This document shows, in pieces, positions 1 to 9,785 of a DNA stretch of 64,000 nt. The stretch's first letter is position 1; each line of letters starts with the position of its first letter. The notes beneath the pieces are model-generated. The model ran no database searches, was not told where the DNA came from, and saw only the letters and a program-made list of their open reading frames with translations. A program made the translations under genes and the position numbers. Location of the stretch: assembly GCA_032690845.1 (NCBI GenBank), contig CM064426.1, positions 68,684,403-68,748,402 on the forward strand, in the 5' to 3' direction. The stretch comes from Eleusine coracana subsp. coracana. Lineage: Eukaryota; Streptophyta; Magnoliopsida; Poales; Poaceae.

Positions 1-54
1 CGTCTTATTGAAGAATGTAATATGACTTACTATGCTTTGAGTTATGCTGAATAG

Positions 55-1077
55 GTGGAGAGCATTCATGAGTCTGCAACGTACACTGAAGCTGTTGATT
101 GTGATGATCATGAGAAGTGGATTTTAGCTATGCAGGAGGAGATGCAATCTCTCGAGAAGAATTGTACATGGGAGGTTGTGCCTTTGCCTAAGGGAACGAA
201 GACTGTCCGCTGCAAATGGATTTACAAGAGAAAGGAGGGTTTATCTCCTAGCGAGCCTCCTAAGTTCAAGTCAAGGTTAGTAGCAAAAGGGTACAGTCAA
301 ATTCCTGGTGTTGATTACAATGAAGTGTTTTCTCTTGTGGTTAAGCATAGCTCAATTCGCACATTCTTTAGTATTGTTGCTTCACATGATCTTGAGCTTG
401 AGCAGTTAGATGGTAAGACTGCATTTTTGCATGGTGAGCTTGAGGAGGAGATATACATGGATCAACCTGAAGGGTTCATAGTGCCTGGCAAGGAAAAATA
501 TGTTTGCAAGCTGAAAAGATCCTTGTATGGTTTGAAGCAATCTTCTCGTCAGTGGTATAAGAGGTTTGATTCATTTATGTTGTCACATGGCTTTAAGAGG
601 TCTAATTATAATAGTTGTGTTTACATCAAGTTTGTTAATGGATCACCTATATACTTGCTATTATATGTTGATGACATGTTGATTGCTGCCAAGAGCGCAA
701 AAGAAATCACTACATTGAAGAAATTGTTGAGTAGTGAGTTTGACATGAAGGATCTTGGTGCTGCTAAGAAAATTCTAGGTATGGAAATTACTAGAGACCG
801 TAGAGCTGGTTTGTTGTTTCTTAGTCAGCATAGTTACATTAAGAAGGTTCTTCATCATTTCAACATGCAAAATTGTGACCATGTTAGTACTCCTATTGCA
901 CCGTATTTTAAATTGTCAGCTAAGCAATGTGCTAGTACAGTTCAGGAAATTGAATACATGTCAAGAGTTCCTTATTCTAATACTGTAGGTTCTTTGATAT
1001 ATGCCATGGTTTTCTCTCGCCCAGATTTATCTTATGCTATGAGTTTGGTGAGTAGATACATGTCTAAGCCTGGTTAA
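55..1077 (+). pseudogene. copia reverse transcriptase (Pol fragment)
   Basis: RNA-dependent DNA polymerase domain of the copia polyprotein, which would copy element RNA into DNA inside virus-like particles. About 340 codons are open. Visible blocks in order are the linker with WEVVPLP and CKWIYK, the RLVAKGYSQ motif, the block LDGKTAFLHGELEEEIYMDQ, SLYGLKQSSRQWY, and the catalytic box YVDDM. The frame is also recognisable upstream to the window edge but has a stop at 52-54, so 55 (a GTG) is only where the open stretch begins, not a start codon. It ends at a TAA (1075-1077) where the family normally reads on into EHWK. Within the VKTAF-type motif an LDGKTAF variant is seen. It is clearly a polyprotein fragment and not a host gene. 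Confidence 0.92.
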
Positions 1078-1082
1078 GAGCA

Positions 1083-1625
1083 TTGGAAGTAGTTCAGTGG
1101 ATTCTCAGGTATCTCAGAGGGACAACATATTATTGTTTGAAGTTTGGTAGAACTAATAAGGGGCTTATTGGCTATGTTGATTCAGATTATGCAGGTAATT
1201 TGGATAAGCGACGGTGGCTCACAGATTATGTATTCACAATTGGTAGTTGTGCTGTGAGTTGGAAGGCTACTTTGTAGTCTGTTGTTGCTCAATCCACTAC
1301 TGAAGCTGAGTATGTTGCTATTGCTGAAGCCAACAAGGAGTTGATTTGGCTAAAAGGGTTGTTTGCTGAGCTTTGTGGTTTTGAATCTTGTATCAAGCTA
1401 TTCTCTGACAGTCAAAGTGCTATATATCTCACTAAAGATCAGATGTTTTATGAGAGGACAAAGGACATTAAGATCAAGTATCATTTTGTTCATGATCAGA
1501 TTGAAACGGGTAAGCTAAAGGTATACAAGATTAGTACTCATGATAATCCTACAGATATGTTGACAAAGTCAGTTCCTATTGCTAAGTTTGAGTTGTGCTC
1601 AAGCCTAGTTGGTATTATGGATTAG
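1083..1625 (+). pseudogene. copia RNase H (C-terminal Pol)
   Basis: RNase H domain of the same polyprotein, which would degrade the RNA strand of the RNA-DNA hybrid. It follows the RT but in a different frame, so a small deletion near 1080-1090 (in the EHWK-AVQWILRYL junction) separates the two. Acidic active-site regions are visible: YVDSDYAGN, TEAEYVA and FSDSQSAIYL. A TAG at 1276-1278 interrupts the frame at a position where the family usually has a glutamine. The end reads NPTDMLTKSVP, the usual copia C-terminus, and stops about 100 bp before the LTR. Non-functional. Confidence 0.9.
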
Positions 1626-1727
1626 CCCAAGCGGCTATTTGATGCCAGAAGTATTTCTTTTCTTTGATGTGTTCAGGATGAAGGTTTTGATTTATGCTAC
1701 AAAAAGAATTTGTCTCAAGGTGGAGTT

Positions 1728-2094
1728 TGTTGAGTTATGTTCCAAATTCATTGTACATTAGAGGCTGACTTCTGACGGAATGAAGCAGAGGTCGTCGCCG
1801 AAGGCTTGGGCCCATTAGGCCCGATCCAAGGACGCCTGGAGGAGGTGCAGGGGGCTGGCCCCCCACGGTACGGTACATAATCTCGTTTAGGGTTTTACCA
1901 TGAGATCGTTGTCTTCTTGTAAGCCACCTTTTTCTCTTCGACGTTGTAACGCCAACTTTTGATAGTGAAGTTTTACTGGCTGACGCCTGTGGTTTTTTCC
2001 CTTCCACTTTGGGAGAGTTTTCCACGTTAAATCTCATGTCCTCTATGGTTGATTTCTTTCTACTTCATCGTATTTACAGTATCAGTCCATAACA
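1728..2094 (+). repeat. copia 3' LTR (367 bp)
   Basis: The stretch starts TGTTGAGTTATG directly after a purine-rich tract and ends with CCATAACA, the TG...CA form of LTR ends. It follows the RNase H coding end by about 100 bp, as expected for a 3' LTR. The 5' LTR lies outside the window, so the limits rest on the TG/CA ends and on the match of the 3' flank to the uninterrupted LTR at 4624. Confidence 0.8.
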
Positions 2095-2892
2095 CGAGTT
2101 CCAATCTAATCACACTACATCAATTAGCTAGCTGCCAGATTATTTTATTATTTCACTTATGTAATGAGTTCTGAACTAGTTTAATTAGCTAGTCTTTAGA
2201 AAGTCAGGCTGCCTGTGTGCACCATTATTTTAATCGTGTCGGACCAGGTTTTATGGTTGTGTCCGTTTCCGAGTCAATGGCTGCGTGCCTATATACTTGG
2301 GTGTGCTTCCATGTACGGAAGGGGCAGATTATATTATCGTGATATTTTGGTTGAGGTTTTCTCCTAAACCAAGCTGCGCCGCCATCTCCTCTGATGTGGG
2401 GATTGCTGCCAATCCTTGTTGGAGTGTAAAGAACTGTGTGATCAGGATATAGACCTGGGTGCGTCAGCGGGTCGTTCAATCCTCGTCTTCTTCTTGTGCC
2501 TACTTCTGTTGTACAGGTGGAAGAACTTCTGAACAATTGGTTTGCATCTACTACCCTATTCAAGTAGATACGTTATCATTGATAATTACTGCTACAACTT
2601 ACTCGTTGGAACCAAGCCATATTGAAGAGTCTTTTCTGTTGCATTATTCCTATTGATCGAGAGGCCTAGCTCAAGTATTTTCTACTGCTAGTACATGCTG
2701 GTGGAGGATTATTTGTTTATTTCTGGTTTCTCATCAGGGGTGTCCTGCTCGTAGTAATTTTTACTTGTCCAATACCAGAAGCTTGTTATCTCTGTCTATA
2801 CATCAAAGAACTAGAAGGGCTATTTTGGTTGTTTATTCATACCGTGAAAGATTTGGACCTAAATTTCAGACACCATCGTCGTGTTTATTTCA
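2095..2892 (+). repeat. 5' LTR (3' portion, split by copia)
   Basis: This is the portion of the 5' LTR lying downstream of the inserted copia. It aligns along its whole length with about 4623-5401. Both copies share the end GTGTTTAT..TCA, and the first is followed at once by the primer-binding site. Confidence 0.78.
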
Positions 2893-2943
2893 TTTGGTAT
2901 CAGTTTAGCCAGGTTGCTCACGGTACTCTGTTCCTTTGCAGTG

Positions 2944-3210
2944 ATGGATTACTATAATTTAGATGTATATGCTGAGTTTATGCTGACACGGTATTCAACC
3001 GCTTCACAGTCTGAGCACTATCAGTGGGAGGATGCTATGGTGGAGTTTTATAGGATTGGTGAATTACCATTGAGCGAGTTGGTAAATTTCGCAAAGAAAA
3101 CCATCTCGTTCGTTGTTTCGTTGTGGTTGTGGAATTTGAAGGTAGACCTTGGTAAAAATAGTGATGACTATTGCATTTCTTGGGTAGAGCTGAAGGAAGT
3201 TTTACGATAG
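2944..3210 (+). pseudogene. gag remnant of gypsy-like element
   Basis: Open stretch of about 89 codons starting MDYYNLDVYAEF shortly after the primer-binding site. The text contains YRIGELPLSELV and a WVELKEVL segment followed by a stop, after which KFDP continues in the next frame. WxxLKxxLxxKFxP is the usual shape of the retrotransposon gag core (a segment just before the RRLxxLxQ block). Identification as gag rests on position and this short motif. The ORF is too short for a complete gag and lacks a zinc knuckle. Confidence 0.55.
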
Positions 3211-3222
3211 AAATTTGATCCT

Positions 3223-4464
3223 ATGCATATTACCATGACTCGTGCTGACAAGGCTAGAAATTTTTCTTCTTGCAAGCAACCTTACGAGTGCCTTGGTGAC
3301 CATAAATCAAAAGGTAGTGCACAAAACATTTGTGAACAGCATGCTGGTATTACTGAGTTGAAAGAAGTAACCTTAAGTGACGAGTCAAATTGGTTGCCTG
3401 AAAAGTGTGCAATACATAAGACAAAAGCTAAGTGTTCAGAAATTTCTCCTCTAGCAGAGCAACATGTTCTTGAGTCTTCTTGTGTTGCTGATGTAGAATC
3501 ATTGGTATACAATGGAGGTGATGTTTTGGGTTTATCTCTCATGTCTCATGAAGTCCAATGTAATGGAAATCCTACTAATATGAGTGGTCAGCGTTTCAAT
3601 ATTTTTCAATCTGAGTGTAAAGTACAAGACAAGGTATGCAATATAATAATTGATGGTGGTAGTTTTACTAATGCTATTAGTTCAGATATGGTGCATGCAT
3701 TATCTTTGTCTACGTGGTGGCTTCCTATGCCATGTTATATGCAATGGATGAACCAAAGTGGCACACTGAAAATTACTCACAAGGCGAGGGTCAAATTTTC
3801 AATCAGAGATTATTTGGATAGTATGGACTGTGTTGTGGCACCGTTGAATGCGTGTCATTTGTTCCTTGGGAGACCATGACAGTTTGATCATGACGCTACT
3901 CATGGAGGTCATTCCAACAGTTACACATTTGTGCACAAAGGTGTGCACCATGTCCTAAAACTAATGCTTGCTAGCTCCATCAAAGCACAGATTTTTCCTG
4001 TTGTAAAGAAGAAGAAATACTTGATAAGAAATATCTCAAAGACGAGGACGGCTTTGCTCCAAGGGAGAGAGAATGAGGTGACTATTGCAGCCACGAGACA
4101 TTTGAATAGTACTTATCAACCAAGTTCTTCTATAAAAGTTGGGTCTATTTTTACTAATTTGACTACAAAGAAGGAAGGGGAAGGTTTTGATGTAGTATCT
4201 CCCGCGGTCCCAGTTACATCAGCGTGTTTTGCTGAAGTCATTCCAAAGGTTTGTTATCATTGTTCTTCTAATCATCGGGGAATAGGAGCTGATGATTTAT
4301 GCAGACATTGCAGTTCTACTATTGATGAATTAAATGAAGAAAAGGCCAATCATGGCACGATACAATACATGAAAACAATTGATAGTAATTCAACTTATGA
4401 AAGAAGCTATTACTTGAATTATAACAAAGCCGAGGACGGCTTTGCTTCCAGAGGGAGAAGATGA
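3223..4464 (+). pseudogene. retropepsin and C-terminal region of gag-pro
   Basis: Aspartic protease part of a gypsy polyprotein. From about 3628 the text reads VCNIIIDGGSFTNAISSDM, where DGG stands in place of the usual DTG/DSG of retropepsins. It is followed by WMNQSGT and CHLFLGRP, a flap-to-Ile/Leu-Leu-Gly pattern typical of this fold. Stops at 3877-3879 (at LGRP-x-QFDHD) and beyond divide it into 3223-3879 and 3931-4464. The second part ends with EDGFASRGRR and a frame change into EGEDDES, the kind of tail seen at the end of such polyproteins. The same order (protease, HDATHGGHSNSYTFVHK) is present in the element at 59645-60664. No polymerase follows, so this polyprotein could at most have supplied structural and protease functions. 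Confidence 0.75.
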
Positions 4465-4616
4465 TGAGTCCATGGTTCATCAATTTGATTTAATTGATTT
4501 TGTGGGAAATTATGGTGCTATTTTAGCTCCAATATCGAGGAAGGAAACATTTTATCAAGCAAGATATAAGAAGAATTGTGATGAGAAGACAAGCAGTTTT
4601 ATTCAGATCGGTTCCA

Positions 4617-5401
4617 TGCAAGTCCGAGTTCCAATCTAATCACGCTGCATCAATTAGCTAGCTACCAGATTATTTTATTATTTCACTTATGTAATGAGTT
4701 TTGAACTAGTTTAATTAGCTAGTCTTTAGAAAGTCAGGCTGCTTGCATGAACCATTATTTTAATCATGTCGGACAGTTCCAAGTCAATGGCCTACGTGCC
4801 TATATACTTGGGTGTGCTCCCATGTACGGAGGGGGCAGATTATATTATTGTGATATTTTGGTTGAGGTTCTCCCCTAAACCAAGCTGCATCGCCATCTCC
4901 CCTGATGTGGGGATTGCTGCCAATCCTTGTTGGACTGTGAAGAACTGCATGATCAGGATGTAGACCTGGGTGCGTTAGCGGATCGTGCGATCCTCATCTT
5001 CTTCTTGTGCCTACTTCTGTTGTACGGATCGAAGAACTTCTGAACAATTGGTTTGCATCTACTATCCTATTCAAGTAGATACGTTATCATTGATAATTAC
5101 TGCTACAACTTACTCGTTGGAACCATGCCATTGAAGAGTCTTTTCTGTTGCATTATTCCTATTGATCGAGAGGCCTAGCTCAAGTATTTTCTACTGCTAG
5201 GACATGCTGGTGGAAGATTACTTGTTTATTTCTGGTTTCTCATCAGGGGTGTCCTGCTCGTACTAATTTTTACTTGTGCAATACTAAAAGCTTGTTATCT
5301 CTGTCTATACATCAAAGAACAAGAAGGGCTATTTTGGTTGTTTATTCATACCGTGAAAGATTTGGACCTAAATTTCAGACACCGTCGTCGTGTTTATATC
5401 A
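4617..5401 (+). repeat. 3' LTR of gag-pro element
   Basis: Direct copy of 2095-2892, ending GTGTTTATATCA at 5401. The true 5' end of this LTR is uncertain. The alignable part begins at about 4622 only because the 5' copy is cut there by the copia insertion, and the real start may lie anywhere between about 4460 and 4622. No clean TG with an adjoining polypurine tract stood out. Confidence 0.7.
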
Positions 5402-6300
5402 CACTGCAGATGCATATCTGGTGATGAAGTCTGGTAGACGTCCACACGAATTGAGCTGCTAGAAATTAAACTTCATCTGATTTACCATACGAATTCAGGA
5501 CAAAGAAAATTGTTAGACATTTGGTTTGTGTTCATGATCTCCGTTCATCCTAGTATAGGCTCTGAACCCCAGCTTTTGGAAGAACAGGCAGAATTAAAAA
5601 TGGTTGTCCGTGGAATGTATAACCTGAAGTGCAGGCTAAGATACATGAATCATGAACTCAATACCAACCTTTCTATTAAAAGAAGAAAAACATCTGGGAC
5701 TACAAACATTGGTGTAGTTTAGAGCGTTACAATACAAGAAAGTTTGATGTGTTGTATTATCAACTCATGACAGAAATGGCCCACATAAAGCATTGGATCA
5801 CGCCTCCATCATCGAAGGTAAATCTGTTTACTGATAGTATTCTAAGTGATACACCTAAATTTGCAACTTCATGCTCCCATTGTATTATCGTTCATCAAAA
5901 GGATGGTGCAAATGTAACACAAGCTGAATGAATTTTACGACCATGTTTCAGCAAAGATAGAGTAATAATTGTTTAAAAGGTGATAAAAGGGTGGCATAGC
6001 TACGAGGAGTGGTGTGGCAGTCCAATGAAAATTGTGGTGAAGGCAAGCACGTTGAAAATTGTGGTGAAGGCAAGCACGTTCTTTGATGCGATGCTTTCGA
6101 TGATTGGTGATTGACTCCACAGGTGCTCAAAATTAGGGCTAGACTATTAGGTGTCTGAGGGTAGTCCTTTTTTCTAGTTTGTCTCCATTGTTACTTTAGT
6201 TCTTGGTGTTTTATGTCACCTCTATTTGTATGATCCCATTGTACTTTGGACGTGCTGTTGTAATTTGTGACCTGCCATAACAGTTATAACTAACCATTGA
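5402..6300 (+). other. unassigned flank with two small ORFs
   Basis: After the LTR the sequence is non-repetitive within the window. Two short open frames (5510-5722 and 5749-5931) are separated by a frame change. The first contains an acidic-basic helix-like stretch (EEQAELKMVVRGMYNLK) but matches no family I recognise. They could be remnants of a host exon or chance ORFs. The remainder (5935-6300) is T-rich with no coding signal, apart from the 27-bp tandem duplication listed separately. Confidence 0.4.
6026..6079 (+). repeat. 27-bp perfect tandem duplication
   Basis: The 27-bp unit beginning TGAAAATTGTGG occurs twice head to tail (6026-6052 and 6053-6079) without a mismatch. This points to a recent replication-slippage or repair duplication. 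Confidence 0.85.
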
Positions 6301-6878
6301 CGGACGGTTCTCAATCCAACCCTTATGTATCAATGATTCAGGTGGGGATTTGCCCTCTCCCCCACCCCCCTGACTGTAAAAAAACACCGTCTATGGGCTT
6401 TTGTCGGAAATGCACTAAGCAGAGCATCGAAGACTTGAAGAGGATCGATGCTCATGTATCCTTATTTGTTCCTTCTATCCATAAGCAAGGACTGAAATAT
6501 GGTTTTCACCGCTCTAACTGGTCCTGGCCAATTTGCCGAAAACTGGTCGGTCAAAATTTGAAAACGGCATGATTTAAATTGAAAACCGTGCACATGAAAC
6601 CTTTAACTCCTTAAACTCTGCATGCATCCGTTGCGCTCTTATTTGCATGCATGCATGCAAAAATTGGCATGCACCCAAATGTCAAACGTTTGCTTTATTT
6701 TTTCTCCAAATCACGATACTATTTACTCTCTACATGTCCAACCGCATCCACATACATGCGGAAAAAGTGGGCATGCATCAAACTGTCACACGTTAACTGC
6801 CCTTTAATTGATTTCTCTCCTAATCCGGTGCTAATTACTAGCTTTAATAACTGATTTCCCCTTGATTTGATGCTAATA
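6301..6878. other. unassigned low-complexity flank
   Basis: No gene is seen. The stretch has several ATGCATGC runs (about 6620-6670, 6770) and a loose direct repeat of a GGCATGCA..CAAA(T/C)GTCA(A/C)ACGTT motif at about 6667 and 6770. Short ORFs here are not supported by any family resemblance. Confidence 0.4.
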
Positions 6879-7113
6879 CTCCCTCTGTTCTAAAATTGTT
6901 GTCGCCATTGACTTTTTTTTGCTATATTTAACCATTCGTCTTATGCAAAAAAATTCAAAAATATAATATATTTTCTCGTAATGTGATTTATTACTGGATA
7001 AAATTTAAATATAACTTGTAATACTTTATATTTGAACAAATATTTTGAATAAAACAACTGGTCAAAGGTAACAAAAAAAGTCATTGACCATAATAATTTT
7101 AGAATGGAGGAAG
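6879..7113. mobile_element. Stowaway-type MITE (Tc1/mariner derivative)
   Basis: A 235-bp AT-rich element with terminal inverted repeats CTCCCTCTGTTCTAAAAT and its complement ATTTTAGAATGGAGGAAG, flanked on both sides by TA (6877-6878 and 7114-7115). CTCCCTC-starting ends with TA duplication are diagnostic for Stowaway elements of grasses. There is no coding capacity, and movement would need a mariner-like transposase from elsewhere. Confidence 0.92.
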
Positions 7114-7317
7114 TACTGGATTTAATCAATTTATCTAATGCTAATTTCTCTCCTAACTGCGCGCATGCATGCACATCGCCTGCATGAAGGAGATTAACTA
7201 CCCAGATTAAAAGGAAGGTTGGAGTAAGGGTATATTTTCTGTTTTTTATTTATGTTTTCTCCATTTATTCTTCATTGATTTCTCACAAAATATTTACTAT
7301 ATTTAGAAATAACTGGA

Positions 7318-7491
7318 TACACCCATGGGTAGCTACACCCCCTCTAGTGGAGTAGCTACACCCCCTTTTGTGGTCGCTAGATTTTGATCCGATGGCAGGC
7401 GCAACAGGGTGGGTAGCTACACCCCTCTAGTGGTCGTCAGATTTTGATCCAATGGCAGGCGGAACAAGGTGGGTAGCTACCCATGGGTGTA
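7318..7491. mobile_element. foldback/MITE-like element, 19-bp perfect TIRs
   Basis: The ends TACACCCATGGGTAGCTAC (7318-7336) and its exact complement (7473-7491) enclose a 174-bp unit. Inside is a roughly 60-bp segment present twice (GTAGCTACACCCC...TCTAGTGGTCG...GATTTTGATCC...GGCAGGCG), so the GTAGCTAC end motif also recurs internally. No clear target duplication was found. The family is not recognised. Confidence 0.7.
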
Positions 7492-7574
7492 TGAAATCCG
7501 CATTCTTACTATATTACCAAGAGTAGGATAACGCTCACAGATAAATGTTCTGTTACAAATGTGTATTTCTCTAA

Positions 7575-7927
7575 AAGCATCTCCAACCATTATCTAAATG
7601 AGGTTGCTAAACCAAAATTTAGGAAGTAACTAAAAAAACAAACCTCCAACCGTTCTCTAAATGATGTCCCTAAATATAGCAACTTTCAAAACAAGAAGTT
7701 TATAACTCTCTACATTTAGCAACTCAATTGGAACTCATTAAAGATAGATTCTTATGGTTTTCTATTTCCAACAGATTATTACGCCACATGTGATATGATT
7801 TTAATTTTAGGAAACGAATTATTGAGAGTTATTGGAGGATGTGACTTTTTTTACTCTCAATAAATTTAAAAACCTTCTAAATCTTGTGTCTAGGGAGTAA
7901 TTTTTTACATAATGATTGGAGATGCTC
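7575..7927. mobile_element. MITE with GCATCTCCAAC ends
   Basis: The ends read AAGCATCTCCAACCATTAT and ATAATGATTGGAGATGCTC, which are inverted copies with one or two mismatches. The element is about 353 bp, AT-rich and non-coding. TAA trinucleotides flank both ends (7572-7574 and 7928-7930), consistent with a Tourist/PIF-Harbinger type target duplication, though the superfamily is uncertain. Confidence 0.75.
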
Positions 7928-8140
7928 TAAGCTGGGAAGCATGCCGTAGAATGTGAAAATCGATTCAGTTTAACATTGCCTGGTAAGTAGGAACTGAGGC
8001 AAAAAAAGCTAAGGAAGGAGGTCTGGCGCATCAGTCACTTGAGCTTGTAGAAGAAACGAAAGAGCTAGGCAAGGAGAGAAGCAGCAGCCGTAATGTGCTA
8101 AGGAATCATGGGCTTCAGGTCTCCTTCCTGCCTTCCCGCA

Positions 8141-8519
8141 TAAAGGTGTCCAAATGGGCCATGCTTCATAGGCCGCCTGAAAGCCCGCAAAAAAGCCCAG
8201 CATGAATTTGGCATGACCTGAAATAATTTTGTGCCGGCCTGGCCCGGATGGGTCGTGCTTGGGCCACGGCCTCGGCCCGATGGACGGCACGACACGACCC
8301 ATTTATAATATATCAAATAGAAAAATATTATATATATAAATAGATGAAATAACATAACTTAGTGGTAATGCAACTTCACTCTAAATGAGGTCAAAGGTTC
8401 GAATCTCCCATTTCATGTTGGACCGTCGGCCGTTGCTGAAGCACGTGGGCCAGCATGGCATGGCCCGTTAATAACTTTTTTTTTGTGCCATGCCGGGGCG
8501 GCCCATTTGGCCACCTTTA
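8141..8519. mobile_element. TIR element with (A)AAGGTG ends, hAT-like
   Basis: TAAAGGTGTCCAAATGGGCC (8141-8160) and GGCCCATTTGGCCACCTTTA (8500-8519) are inverted copies with one mismatch and enclose 379 bp. The interior is rich in GGCCCG words near both ends and AT-rich in the middle. No ORF of a transposase is present. The end sequence resembles short hAT-derived elements, but no 8-bp duplication was confirmed. Confidence 0.65.
8360..8406 (+). promoter_or_regulatory. tRNA-like A-box and B-box pair
   Basis: TAGTGGTAATG (8360-8370) fits a Pol III A box and GGTTCGAATCT (8396-8406) fits a B box, with spacing similar to that in a tRNA. They lie inside the TIR element at 8141-8519. This could be a tRNA-derived SINE remnant captured in that element or a chance match. 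No cloverleaf was demonstrated. Confidence 0.4.
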
Positions 8520-8619
8520 TTTGCGCATATGAGAGACACCGTGTAATGCCGACGCTAAGCTCTGTTTTGAAGAGTTGAAATTTAAACCTTGACTTCACAA
8601 GGAGGCACGTCCTCCAGTA

Positions 8620-9785
8620 CGCATTTCACAAACCTGTACTAGGAAAAAAATGGAAATTCACAAATCTGTGGTCTATCTCTGGATGCCACTAATATGTGCA
8701 CGTTCTTTAGGAAGCTAACTTGAGGCCTGTTTCTGATAGCCAACACCTTTCCTTTTTTTTTTTTTTTTTGAAAAGTTTCACTCCCCGCAATTCTGTTTTT
8801 TTGGAATCGTTATCTCAAACTTGTTTTCAAACTTTGATGACAAACTATTGCATAAACATTTTTCCTCCAAAGGTTAATGAAACTTTAGTCTGATATTTTG
8901 ACAAACTCATTTCATAATCTTTAATCCTTACCATCCTCGACGGTTAATATGCGTGAGCCCACCCATGTGCAGTGGCAGAACAATGAAAACCACATGGAAC
9001 GGGCAGTAAACATTGCCTGCAAATAAAAACTCAGCACCTGGCGTTACTGCGTTAGTAGAAACCAGAGCATCAGAAGATGCATGCTTGCTAACTTAGCAAA
9101 TATCGATGCTACAGACGGCACACAGTGGCATGACTGCTGCCATCGCAAATTCATTGGAAAAGTGTAGTGCCGACATTGTTCAGTAAAACTTCTTGTAGTA
9201 AGATCAAGAGTCGCTGGTTATGGCAACTGTTGTTTCAGACGGGTATGGAACTCAAGGGTGGGTTAATTTTTGTCTCGTTTGGCCTGGGTGGCAATGGGAG
9301 TGCCAGACTTACACTCACAAGCCAAGATTGCAGAGGCAACTGTCTGTTCAGAGGACTCTGAGCTGGGCAGAGTGTATACATAGCTAGTGCGTGTCCCTGG
9401 ACAAGAGCGTCTTGTGCAGTACGTGGTGTTGATTCGATGAATGCTTGTTGATGGTGCGTCTGTTGTTGTCAGCATGGCCGCAACTACCACATCGTATGCT
9501 CTTGGACTAAGATGGTCCTTGGGGTGGTTGTTGAATGGAATGCCAATCACCACAAGCTCTCCGCCGTGTGCCAATATAGTCATTCGCAAGCAACCCTTCT
9601 TACGAAAAAGAAAAAAAACTAAAGCAACCTACACCACAGACAAAGTGGTACCTTTTGTTTTCTATAAACCTTGTTTGCACAAACAACATACCGTGTGCAT
9701 TTTACTTGCAATGTGATGTGAATATTATATTTGAACTAGAAAATGGATCTTTTAGAAGGTCCATGCCCATTCGGTAGTCAGTTTA
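8620..9785 (+). other. host-derived unit, copy A (no intact gene)
   Basis: Non-transposon sequence that recurs elsewhere. 8850-9170 matches 43890-44008 continuing at 50599-50800, and 9270-9590 matches 13512-13770, 43340-43560 and 52950-53150 to decreasing degrees. Open frames on both strands (for example 9263-9589 on the minus strand with GGELVVIGIPFNNHPKDH) are conserved in the 13.6-kb copy, but most codon differences change the amino acid, so coding is not supported. A T-run lies at about 8755-8772. I do not recognise the source gene. Confidence 0.5.

Larger units (their letters stand above)
1..2094 (+). mobile_element. Ty1/copia LTR retrotransposon, 3' part
   Basis: This is the 3' portion of a copia-type LTR retrotransposon running in from before the window. 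It carries reverse transcriptase, then RNase H, then a polypurine stretch (about 1716-1725), then an LTR beginning TGTTGAG at 1728 and ending AACA at 2094. Several stops and a frameshift in pol show that it is dead. Downstream sequence starting CGAGTTCC at 2095 matches the uninterrupted copy at about 4624. The copia element therefore sits inside the 5' LTR of the next element, and CGAGT is the expected target duplication. The 5' half, including gag and integrase, is outside the window. Confidence 0.9.
2095..5401 (+). mobile_element. gypsy-like LTR element with gag-protease only
   Basis: About 780 bp (2096-2892) is repeated at about 4623-5401 in direct orientation with only scattered differences, giving LTRs around a 1.7-kb internal region. 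Directly after the first copy (2893) comes TTTGGTATCAG, a tRNA-iMet-type primer-binding site. The internal region holds a gag remnant and a retropepsin but no reverse transcriptase, RNase H or integrase, so the element is non-autonomous. The 5' end of its 5' LTR lies upstream, beyond the nested copia element. It resembles the minus-strand gag-protease element at 58828-62367 in the protease region. Confidence 0.78.

Noticed and set aside
7318..7491. CRISPR-like or hairpin terminator
   Set aside because: Eukaryotic transposon-rich context; the repeats are one inverted pair and one direct pair, not an array.
9263..9589. 108-codon minus-strand ORF with GGELVVIGIPF
   Set aside because: The homologous ORF at 13464-13808 is open too, but most differences change amino acids and no family is recognised. 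It overlaps an equally open plus-strand frame.
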